From a virus: DNA of 31,615 nt. Under the pieces are notes generated by a model, which had not been told where the DNA came from, searched no databases, and saw only the letters and a program-made list of their open reading frames with translations. Positions 26,163-31,615 of this stretch are shown here, piece by piece; positions within the stretch are counted from its first letter, which is position 1, and every line of letters begins with the position of its first letter. The position numbers and the translations under genes are program-made. The stretch covers positions 1 through 31,615 of IMG/VR virus record IMGVR_UViG_3300046837_000455; one strand, written 5' to 3'.

Positions 26163-26444
26163 CTAACTCAGTCTCTTGCGAGTCAAGGGGTGAATTACCG
26201 CCCCCGGCCGGATGTGTGCTTCGATCGAGTACGTGCCCAGCGGCAGCAGCCATTTCTTCCCGGTGACCGCCTGCACCCACAGCTGGTTCGCATGGTCCAG
26301 ATACAGTTCGTACGGCTTCAGCATTTCCGCCACGTCGTACTCCACGATCACTCGCCAGTGCGCCCGGTTCTTGATCGGCACGCGCCGCGTGGCGTCAGTT
26401 GGCCCCGGCTCGCTCGGCGTCCCTTTGTAGTACCGGGACACCAT
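26163..26444 (-). CDS. Small hypothetical protein, 93 aa
   Basis: The frame is open to 26504, but the ATG at 26444 (MVSRYYKGTPSEP) follows the large-terminase stop by one base and has GGGACGACGAG upstream, so this is a re-initiation site. The protein has a strand-rich centre (HWRVIVEYDVAEMLKPYELY, QLWVQAVTGKKWLLPLGTYS) and a basic end. It may be a small beta-barrel partner of the terminase or of the downstream structural gene. No family is recognised. Confidence 0.6.
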   Translation of the reverse strand: MVSRYYKGTPSEPGPTDATRRVPIKNRAHWRVIVEYDVAEMLKPYELYLDHANQLWVQAVTGKKWLLPLGTYSIEAHIRPGAVIHPLTRKRLS

Positions 26445-26445
26445 G

Positions 26446-28026
26446 TCACTCGTCGTCCCGCGCGAAGAACTGCCCGCGCTTCGCCGGCCCCCGTTCGTCC
26501 GCATCGAGTGCCGCTTGAATGAAGTCGTGCACGTAGTCTCCCGGCGGTGCGTCCGGGATCTCCACTTCCGCTTCCGGTTTCATCATCTCGTGGAAACTGA
26601 GGAACGGCAGCGCCGCAGTGTCGATCGGGTCGTCCTGCTTCAGGTTGTCGAATCCGAGGAACAGCGGATAGATCCGCTCCCGGAAATACGGCGTGTCGGG
26701 GAAGTGCACCTTCCCCTGTTGCATGTGGTTCGCCAGCGCCACCGAATGTTCTTTCTTCTTCTTGGTCCGCGCGAATTCCACCATCTTCACGTTGTAGAGT
26801 TTGCGCCGCGTCTGCTGCGTACGGAACTCCGGCCGGTGTCCGTTCAGGATCACACCTTTCTCCACGAACAAGTACCGCGCGTCATACTTCTGGATCTTCG
26901 CCCAGATGTCTTCCGCGTGGCGCTGCGTGTCGCACTGTTCCAGGAAGATGTCGTCGAGGAACCAGATGTCATCGCGGTCGTCCAGGAAGAACGGCCACGT
27001 CACACTGAAGTCACCGCTCCCTTCGCTCGTCGCGAAGTCCGTGCTGATCCCGTATGTGCGCGCCGTCGGGAACGCTACGTTGCGCGGATCATACCATCCT
27101 TTCTTGAACCATTCTGCCTTGAAAAAGTTTCCGTCGTCCGGCACCGGATTCTGCTGGTACAGCGCGCTCCAGATCCGACCTTGCTTGCTAGCGTAGTACG
27201 TATCCTTCATCTGCTGACAGATTGCCGTCGTGAACCGTTCCGGGTGCAGTGACTCGCCCGTCTTCCGGCGCAACGTTCCATCCGACTTGAATTCGTCCTG
27301 CGTCGCCACAAGTGGGAACTTGTAGCTCATCCACTGATCGCCGCCGATCTTCGCCGCTGCAAGGCGACGGCCGATCAGGTCGTCCTCGTGCCACCGGGTG
27401 TGCAGGATGATGATCCCGCATCCCGGCAGCATGCGCGTATACGCGACGGCCATGAACCAGTCGTCGACCTTCTTGCGCATCAGTTCCGAGTCGGCCTCTT
27501 CCATGTCCTTGAACGGATCGTCGACCACGAACGAATGCGCGCGCTTGCCAGTTGCCCCCGCGCCCACGCCGACGAACGACAGCTTGCCGCCCTTCGTCGT
27601 CTCCAGGTAGGACATCGACGTCGTGCGCGAGTCCAGTTCCAGATGGGGGTGGAGTTGCTTGAACGTTTCGTTCTGCATGACCCGGCGGAAGTCACGCCCA
27701 ACTTCGTCCGCCCGGTCCTGGTTGAACGTGCCAACGATCTGGAACCACTTCGGGTGTTTGCTCCAGATGAAGGCAGGCAGGTGACGGGAAACCATCAGTG
27801 TCTTGCCAAACCCCGGTGGGAGTTCGATCAGGAGCCGCGGTGACTTCCCCTGCTCGCACGCCTTGATGTACACTTCGAGGATCTGGAACAGTTCCGCATG
27901 CACCGCCCCGGTCATCCAGTCCGTTTCGAGCAGTTCGACTTGATGGCGGAGTGATGTCTTCGCCGCCTCCTGCTTCGCCTTCGCGGCGAGGAGGATGTCG
28001 CGAGACGCGTCGAGATCGGCAGTCAT
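26446..28026 (-). CDS. terL: Terminase large subunit (packaging ATPase and nuclease), 526 aa
   Basis: The ATG at 28026 overlaps the upstream stop (ATGA) and starts MTADLDASRD. The ATPase half shows a deviant Walker A (PPGFGKT, 70-76), Walker B (VVDD, 167-170) and the coupling motif ILHTRWH near 207-213. The nuclease half has the acidic triad candidates D330 (GISTDFA), E389 (FVEKG) and D501 (DYVHDFIQA). The adapted length of about 530 residues is normal for the family. The enzyme pumps DNA into the prohead through the portal and cuts it; a headful versus cos mechanism cannot be told from this window. Confidence 0.95.
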   Translation of the reverse strand: MTADLDASRDILLAAKAKQEAAKTSLRHQVELLETDWMTGAVHAELFQILEVYIKACEQGKSPRLLIELPPGFGKTLMVSRHLPAFIWSKHPKWFQIVGTFNQDRADEVGRDFRRVMQNETFKQLHPHLELDSRTTSMSYLETTKGGKLSFVGVGAGATGKRAHSFVVDDPFKDMEEADSELMRKKVDDWFMAVAYTRMLPGCGIIILHTRWHEDDLIGRRLAAAKIGGDQWMSYKFPLVATQDEFKSDGTLRRKTGESLHPERFTTAICQQMKDTYYASKQGRIWSALYQQNPVPDDGNFFKAEWFKKGWYDPRNVAFPTARTYGISTDFATSEGSGDFSVTWPFFLDDRDDIWFLDDIFLEQCDTQRHAEDIWAKIQKYDARYLFVEKGVILNGHRPEFRTQQTRRKLYNVKMVEFARTKKKKEHSVALANHMQQGKVHFPDTPYFRERIYPLFLGFDNLKQDDPIDTAALPFLSFHEMMKPEAEVEIPDAPPGDYVHDFIQAALDADERGPAKRGQFFARDDE

Positions 28027-28211
28027 ACCCGCTCCGAAGGGTGCCGCCATCCGGGGGCGATCGCGTCCCGCTTCCATTGGGGCCACCCCGCGATGGCCGT
28101 TTCCGCCCGCCGTAGTTGATGTGCGAGCCACCCCATTGGGGGTGGCTCAGGCGGGGGCACTGATAGGGGCACCGGTTGTGCACCAAATATGAGGTCGATG
28201 GGGGTGGTCAT
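28023..28211 (-). CDS. Small proline-rich hypothetical protein, 62 aa
   Basis: It is bracketed by ATGA overlaps on both sides, with the 66-aa gene before and terL after, which supports translation. The N-half is proline-rich (PVPLSVPPPEPPPMGWLAHQ), and the C-half is basic and may be helical (LRRAETAIAGWPQWKRDA). It could help translation coupling from the small terminase to terL or be a small packaging helper. A perfect 10-bp hairpin at 28125-28148 lies in its coding region. No family is recognised. Confidence 0.6.
   Translation of the reverse strand: MTTPIDLIFGAQPVPLSVPPPEPPPMGWLAHQLRRAETAIAGWPQWKRDAIAPGWRHPSERV
28125..28148 (-). other. Perfect 10-bp hairpin within the leader gene of terL
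   Basis: Arms GAGCCACCCC (28125-28134) and its complement (28139-28148) flank an ATTG loop; on the minus strand the loop reads CAAT and the right arm contains the ATG of codon MGW. The stem lies about 100 bases before the terL start. It could tune translation or act as a pause site. Structure is seen directly and function is inferred. Confidence 0.5.
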
Positions 28212-28408
28212 GAGATGAACGGCTGTTCCAGGGTGGCGATCGGACGGCCCTCTTCGACGCGTTGGAAGTGGATGGGGTTGTCCAGTCCGAACCGCCGGTG
28301 GGCTTCAGTCGCGGCTTCGCGGAGGAAGGTGAACGGGCCTACGGGAGTCGGGTGGGCGCCGAGGTGCCCGGGGACGATGAACCATCCGTCGCCTTCTGTG
28401 GGGGGCAT
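28208..28408 (-). CDS. Small hypothetical protein, 66 aa
   Basis: Its ATG at 28408 has GGAG at good spacing in the leader CACCCCGGAGACTTCACC, nearly the same as before the scaffold gene. The gene overlaps the last 70 bases of the small-terminase candidate in another frame. The protein has aromatic and Gly/Pro turns early (GDGWFIVPGHLGAHPTP) and a helix at 28-41 (FLREAATEAHRRFG). The Pro/Gln-rich end joins the next gene by an ATGA overlap. No family is recognised. Confidence 0.6.
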   Translation of the reverse strand: MPPTEGDGWFIVPGHLGAHPTPVGPFTFLREAATEAHRRFGLDNPIHFQRVEEGRPIATLEQPFIS

Positions 28409-28806
28409 GGTGAAGTCTCCGGGGTGATGGTGAATGTCGCAGCGATCGCCTCATCCAGCTCCGCGGGAGTCAGCTCTTGGGCTTCCTTCACGCTCGCGGG
28501 CAGGGTGGTGGGGTCGAAGTCCCGGCCGCCCTCGTCTTCGACCTTGGGGTTTGGCACCCGTTTGTCGGCGAGGTAGCGGAGGGTGTCCAGGCGGGTCTTG
28601 GGGTCGATGGGCGTGGCGGCGGCCACTTCGTCCCCGTTCCGGTCGTACGCCGGCAGCAGGCCGGTAACGGCGGTCTCGACCAGCATGCGGATGATGAGTT
28701 CGGCCGGGATCAGCTTGCGCAGTTCCTTGGCCGTCTTCGCGACGCCCCGGGACTGAATGTCGGCGGCCACGGCGCGCGACTGGATGGCAGGTGCGAGGAA
28801 CTGCAT
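28339..28806 (-). CDS. terS: Putative terminase small subunit, 155 aa
   Basis: The ATG at 28806 is chosen (GGAAGG upstream) rather than 28857. The protein is a helical, basic N-domain (RGVAKTAKELRKLIPAELII), then the pattern AAATPIDPKTRLDTLRYLADKRVPNPK, like the oligomerisation region of small terminases (RLxxLxxLxxRxxGKP type). The acidic, Thr/Pro-rich tail is disordered. As first gene of the late block, three genes before terL, it would recognise the packaging site. Sequence support is moderate because small terminases diverge quickly. Confidence 0.65.
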   Translation of the reverse strand: MQFLAPAIQSRAVAADIQSRGVAKTAKELRKLIPAELIIRMLVETAVTGLLPAYDRNGDEVAAATPIDPKTRLDTLRYLADKRVPNPKVEDEGGRDFDPTTLPASVKEAQELTPAELDEAIAATFTITPETSPCPPQKATDGSSSPGTSAPTRLP

Positions 28807-28865
28807 ATTGAGGGTGCCTTCCGGCGGTGAGTGTGTGGGGCGTTCAAGGAATAGCAACCTCTAAG

Positions 28866-28900
28866 TGGAGTATACCGGGTGATATACAGATGATATACAT
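28866..28900 (-). promoter_or_regulatory. Candidate late promoter with tandem TGTATATCA sites
   Basis: On the minus strand a good -10 (TATACT, 28874-28869) lies 63 bases before the terS ATG. No TTGACA lies at the -35. Instead the element TGTATATCA occurs twice at 28888-28880 and 28899-28891, exactly 11 bp apart, or about one helical turn. This is the layout of a promoter controlled by a tandem-binding activator or repressor. Sequence is direct; regulation is inferred. Confidence 0.5.
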
Positions 28901-29507
28901 TTCATCCAACTCGCTGACCGCGGACTTGGAACCTTGTTTCCTATGGTACCTACAAGCACCCCCGCCCCTCCAATCAACTTCGCCTCCCCGATGACCCGCC
29001 TCCTCTACTATTCCGGATGCGAGATACGACCCGATCGAGCAAGACACCTGCTAGCCCCATGCGATACATGCACTCATGCCAAACACCTATCGAATTGATC
29101 CAGACGAATCGCAACGCAGGCGATTCTAGCCATTATTCCGGGTGGTCGGTTGCTGAGGTATGGGATAGAATGTGGGTGATCCGGGCTGGGCGGACGGCCG
29201 GGTTTCAATGAACCCTAGGGATGATATGTATATCGCCCAATTTTTGAGCACACCAAAGTCCTCCCTCTCTCCTCCTATACTTACTCTATTAGGTATTCTA
29301 TTTATAATTTATAGGAAGGACTAGAATCAGAGACTACACCATAGACCACAGGGCAGCCGGCGGCGCGGCGGCGCGGCGGTGGCTCCCGCCAGTTTCCTCG
29401 GCTTCATAATTTAGAATACCCATTACCCATACAACCTGCTGTATACGGAAAGACCCAGGTGTAGTACGTTTGGAACATTTTTATTTTCGTAGACCGAATA
29501 CTCTAAC

Positions 29508-29538
29508 TTGACTTGTTATTGCGCGTGATATAACGCGC
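29508..29538 (+). promoter_or_regulatory. Extended -10 promoter inside a perfect palindrome
   Basis: TTGACT at 29508-29513 and TATAAC at 29529-29534 are separated by 15 bases; the -10 is preceded by TGA, giving an extended -10 (TGnTATAAC). Arms GCGCGT (29521-29526) and ACGCGC (29533-29538) form a perfect palindrome around GATATA, so an operator would overlap the -10. GGAG at 29542-29545 and the ATG at 29556 follow. It probably drives the early operon and may be repressed by a dimeric regulator. Confidence 0.65.
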
Positions 29539-29555
29539 GTCGGAGCACTTCATTT

Positions 29556-30029
29556 ATGCCGAGCCCACGCGGTCGCGAACCTCGTCCGTACACCCGCCAC
29601 CTCACTCCCGGCCAGCGCTTGTATCTGCGCGTGCCGGATGCGGCCGACAGTTGCTGGGAGGCGGCGCAGATGCGGACCCCGGGCCTTCTAGGCTGCAGAC
29701 TGAAAGTGGCGCAGGCCCGGTACCGGCTGAGTGAGGTGTTGCGGCGGACCATAGACCCCCGGGAAGGCAGCCAGAGCGCCGGCCAGATGGAGTGGATACG
29801 CGACCACATGCGCGTCTGCCTTGATGCGCTGCCGGAAGTCCTGCGCTTCGCGCGCGCCCCTGGTTACGCAGATAAATACCCCACACACCTGGACCACGTG
29901 CTGCGCGCCCAGGAGTTCGCCACGCAGCTGCACCAGATTTGCCAGACCTACCTGCACAACCATCCAGGACCGTACGACCGATCGCGGTTCAGCGCCTGGA
30001 ACACCGATGAAGAGGAAGAACCGTCATGA
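29556..30029 (+). CDS. Hypothetical early protein, 157 aa
   Basis: First gene after the palindromic promoter, with GGAG ten bases before the ATG. It is helical and charged: TPGQRLYLRVPDAAD, CRLKVAQARYRLSEVLRRTI, QMEWIRDHMRVCLDALPEVL and HLDHVLRAQEFATQLHQICQ. Three His and three Cys residues are scattered without a metal-site pattern. The acidic C-terminus (DEEEEPS) overlaps the next start (ATGA). The position suggests an early host-takeover or regulatory protein; no family is recognised. Confidence 0.7.
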   Translation: MPSPRGREPRPYTRHLTPGQRLYLRVPDAADSCWEAAQMRTPGLLGCRLKVAQARYRLSEVLRRTIDPREGSQSAGQMEWIRDHMRVCLDALPEVLRFARAPGYADKYPTHLDHVLRAQEFATQLHQICQTYLHNHPGPYDRSRFSAWNTDEEEEPS

Positions 30030-30334
30030 ACACCCCACACCAATCCCTCGCCGCTGAAATCCTGGGTAAAGCCTTCCGGGCTGCACTCAAGGAAGTCCTG
30101 TGGACGCGCACCGGCACGCAAGTGAAGCGCGACCTGCAAGTGTTGAAAGCGGTGGTCGCCGACCCAAACTTTGCGCACCTGTCTGCGGACGACTACGCCA
30201 CCGGTGAGCGCGCCATGGCGTACGTATACAGCTATTGCCACCTCTGGTCCCTGCGCCCGCAATGCAACATGGCGACACTCGTTTCCCAGGCATGTCAGAA
30301 ATATGGTGGTGTGACACACCACGACGATGAATGA
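30026..30334 (+). CDS. Hypothetical early protein, 102 aa
   Basis: It is coupled to the 157-aa gene by an ATGA overlap. The sequence is a mostly helical bundle (SLAAEILGKAFRAALKEVLW, VKRDLQVLKAVVADPNFAHL, YATGERAMAYVYSYCHLWSL) with an aromatic centre and a His/Asp end (VTHHDDE). It may form a complex with its upstream partner. I recognise no family; helical small early proteins of phages often bind host enzymes, but no evidence here supports a specific target. Confidence 0.65.
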   Translation: MNTPHQSLAAEILGKAFRAALKEVLWTRTGTQVKRDLQVLKAVVADPNFAHLSADDYATGERAMAYVYSYCHLWSLRPQCNMATLVSQACQKYGGVTHHDDE

Positions 30335-30345
30335 CCGGGCCAGGA

Positions 30346-30373
30346 TGTGAAAGACGGAACCACCTCGTATAAT
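30346..30373 (+). promoter_or_regulatory. Candidate sigma70 promoter, consensus -10
   Basis: TATAAT at 30368-30373 is a perfect -10 (CGTATAATG). The best -35 around 30345-30351 (ATGTGAA) is poor, so an activator or extended contacts would be needed. The gene starts at 30405, and AAGGA precedes it. The site lies in the only gap (70 bases) among the first three early genes, which supports a real second promoter. Confidence 0.55.
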
Positions 30374-30404
30374 GTCGTCATACACCTGACAAGGAACACC
30401 AGCT

Positions 30405-30713
30405 ATGAGCACCACCAAACACACCGCCGCGCCGTGGATTTACACCGGGAGTGTCCTCGTTGAGGACCAGAACCGCAACGTCGTGGCCCGCTGCAATACG
30501 CACTTCCGGATGGATGCGGAGGAGGCCAATGCTGCCCGCATCGTCGCATGCGTGAACGCCTGCGCGGGGATCGAGGATCCGGCGGCGGCATTGGCCGAAG
30601 CCAAGGAAGCACTCCGCAAGATCCTGCGCCACATTCCAGCGTCATCGGGTGGAGCATCGGTGTCCGCTGATGTCCACCTGTGCAAGCAAGCCCTCCGCGC
30701 GTTGGGAGGCTGA
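30405..30713 (+). CDS. Conserved phage protein of the APW...NARL type, 102 aa
   Basis: The order HTAAPWIYTGSVLVEDQNRN, VVARCNTHF, EEANAARIVACVNACAGI and a C-terminal helix is the pattern of a common, small phage family (AAPW..., then an ANAxxIxxxxN helix). No biochemical role is known for it. AAGGA lies eight bases before the ATG, and a consensus -10 lies upstream. The final residues (KQALRALGG) are followed after three bases by the next gene, so it heads its own short operon. Confidence 0.75.
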   Translation: MSTTKHTAAPWIYTGSVLVEDQNRNVVARCNTHFRMDAEEANAARIVACVNACAGIEDPAAALAEAKEALRKILRHIPASSGGASVSADVHLCKQALRALGG

Positions 30714-30716
30714 GCC

Positions 30717-30962
30717 ATGAGCCCTAGCACCTGCATCCACGGCCTGAACCAGGACAACGACAAACACGTCTCCGCTGAATACGTCGCCGGCATCACTGAA
30801 GGGCGCCAGCTCTTGAAGTTGATGCAGGCGGCCGGCGATGACATCCAGGCGGAGATTCCGTCAATCCTCGCCAACCTGAAAGCGGCGTGTCGTGGCGCCT
30901 CTGCCCCCGTGCGTGAGATGTACCGCGGCGAAGCGGATTTCTGGCGCGGACAAATTCGCTAA
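30717..30962 (+). CDS. Conserved small phage protein, 81 aa
   Basis: GGGAGG lies eight bases before the ATG. The C-terminal order [22 protein letters not shown] is like a recurring phage family whose members end PVREFxxGExDFWRxQL; the middle helix ([20 protein letters not shown]) is also typical. Its role is unknown. It follows the APW-type gene by three bases. The similarity is recalled from pattern, not searched. Confidence 0.65.
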   Translation: MSPSTCIHGLNQDNDKHVSAEYVAGITEGRQLLKLMQAAGDDIQAEIPSILANLKAACRGASAPVREMYRGEADFWRGQIR

Positions 30963-31028
30963 CTCTTCCCCTCCTCTACGTCCCGCCGGAGACTGTCCCG
31001 GCCTGCCTACCCAAATACAGGAAACACA

Positions 31029-31283
31029 ATGTCCATCACTCACACCAGCATCAGCGCCAACCACAACGAAGTGCACCTGGGGCAGACCGCCCTTCTGGTC
31101 TTCAGCTACCAGACCCTGGTCGCCGTCGAAGTGTTCGGACCCAACCACGCCAAGTACCGGACCAGTGAATACCACTCCATCACCACCTCCAAGCACATCA
31201 ACGCTTCCGGGTTCAGGGGCGCCCTCGAAGTGTCCCCGGAACGTCTCGCCGCTCTCGCACTCACCAATACGGAAGGGAACTAA
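31029..31283 (+). CDS. Small phage protein, possible DUF8033-like domain, 84 aa
   Basis: AGGAA lies before the ATG. The core [15 protein letters not shown]..., [16 protein letters not shown] resembles small phage domains with a YSYQTPVA strand followed by a Y.VTTxKHI segment, which I remember as DUF8033-like. It should fold as a small alpha/beta domain; its function is not known. It directly precedes the pentapeptide gene (one base gap after the TAA). A 66-base gap before it contains no clear terminator or promoter. Confidence 0.6.
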   Translation: MSITHTSISANHNEVHLGQTALLVFSYQTLVAVEVFGPNHAKYRTSEYHSITTSKHINASGFRGALEVSPERLAALALTNTEGN

Positions 31284-31284
31284 C

Positions 31285-31615
31285 ATGTCATACACCATCA
31301 AACACCGATTCACGTCCGCCACCCTGTTTCACAGTGAGACCGCGGAGAATGTGACGACCGCCGTCGAAGAGGCGGTGAAGGCAAAAGCAAACCTGAGTGG
31401 CGCGAACCTGAGTGGCGCGAACCTGAGTGGCGCGAACCTGAGTGGCGCGAACCTGAGTGGCGCGAACCTGAGTGGCGCGAACCTGAGTGGCGCGGACCTG
31501 AGGTACGCGAACCTGAGGTACGCGAACCTGAGGTACGCGAACCTGATGGACGTGGACCTGAGGGACGTGGACCTGAGTGGCGCGAACCTGAGTGGCGCGG
31601 ACCTGAGTGGCGCGA
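31285..31615 (+). CDS. Pentapeptide-repeat protein, N-terminal part, truncated by the window
   Basis: The ATG at 31285 has GGAAGGGAA upstream. About 35 residues of lead-in ([20 protein letters not shown]) precede at least 15 pentapeptides from 31390 to the edge: seven NLSGA, then [40 protein letters not shown]. The A(D/N)LxxA pattern builds a right-handed square beta-helix. Some members mimic DNA and protect or inhibit gyrase; others have no known role. The C-terminus is missing here, so length and capping are unknown. Confidence 0.9.
   Translation, partial: MSYTIKHRFTSATLFHSETAENVTTAVEEAVKAKANLSGANLSGANLSGANLSGANLSGANLSGANLSGADLRYANLRYANLRYANLMDVDLRDVDLSGANLSGADLSGA
31390..31494 (+). repeat. 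Seven identical 15-bp tandem units within the pentapeptide gene
   Basis: AACCTGAGTGGCGCG repeats seven times without a single change; further units to 31614 differ by a few bases. Identical codons, rather than just identical amino acids, point to recent slippage or unequal recombination. The unit length keeps the frame, so copy number can vary without breaking the protein. Confidence 0.95.

Larger units (their letters stand above)
28807..29555. other. Divergent non-coding control region, about 750 bp
   Basis: The leftward late genes and the rightward early genes both start from this stretch, and I see no convincing gene in it. Short frames at 29017-29211 and 29208-29324 (plus) lack an RBS. 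The stretch holds the promoters listed separately, an inverted TGTATATC copy at 29227-29234, an AT-rich tract from 29236 to 29330 with a perfect TATAAT at 29303-29308, a GC island (29353-29385, GCGGCG-type triplets) and a second AT-rich block (29401-29520). A replication origin, operator cluster or packaging site could lie here. Confidence 0.6.

Noticed and set aside
26181-26210. TTGACT on the minus strand as -35 of a promoter for the 280-aa gene
   Set aside because: The best -10 nearby (TAGTGT, 15-base spacer) is weak and the elements overlap the end of a coding region.
29017-29211. 64-aa plus-strand frame in the control region
   Set aside because: No RBS, low-complexity start, not coupled to any neighbour.
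29208-29324. Possible 38-aa membrane peptide (MNPRDDMYIAQF... ending YRKD)
   Set aside because: It has no ribosome-binding site and its hydrophobic end is explained by the AT-rich tract; coding is not supported.
31390-31615. Repeats considered as a CRISPR array or minisatellite
   Set aside because: Period is 15 bases without spacers, in frame, and translates as pentapeptides.

Overview
The window looks like a large part of one tailed-phage (Caudoviricetes) genome with a short-tail, P22-like late-gene plan. This is read from family resemblance and gene order only. It is GC-rich, which suggests a GC-rich proteobacterial host, but nothing in the sequence identifies the host. No tRNA, rRNA, CRISPR array, integrase, insertion sequence, DNA polymerase or recognisable endolysin is visible.

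Layout. (1) Positions 1-1579, plus strand: the tail of a truncated gene, an HTH-metallophosphoesterase and two tiny genes, linked by ATGA overlaps. (2) Positions 1524-28806, minus strand: one long block of packaging and virion genes, transcribed right to left. The order is small terminase candidate, two small ORFs, large terminase, a ten-gene insert of fibre-like, head-surface-like and membrane proteins, portal, scaffold, major capsid protein, an intrinsic terminator, a small neck candidate, head-tail adaptor, tail hub/nozzle candidate, an 806-aa propeller/Ig-like appendage, a 535-aa fibre, and four likely ejection (internal virion) proteins ending with a 1706-aa giant. (3) Positions 28807-29555: a roughly 750-bp divergent control region without a convincing gene. 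It holds candidate promoters facing both ways, a tandem TGTATATCA motif and a perfect palindrome embedded in an extended -10 promoter. (4) Positions 29556-31615, plus strand: small, probably early genes, ending in a pentapeptide-repeat gene cut by the window edge.

The plus-strand genes at the two ends may belong to one operon if the genome is circular or permuted: the right end stops inside a plus-strand gene and the left end starts inside one. This is inference.

The late genes fit a familiar virion assembly route: TerS/TerL package DNA through the portal, the scaffold helps capsid shell assembly, the adaptor and hub close the head and form the tail, the appendages bind the host and the ejection proteins carry DNA across the envelope. 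The least ordinary parts are the ten-gene insert between terL and portal, the giant ejection protein with an exact repeated DPLGIL motif, the divergent control region, several perfect hairpins placed inside or between genes, and an array of seven identical 15-bp units in the pentapeptide gene.
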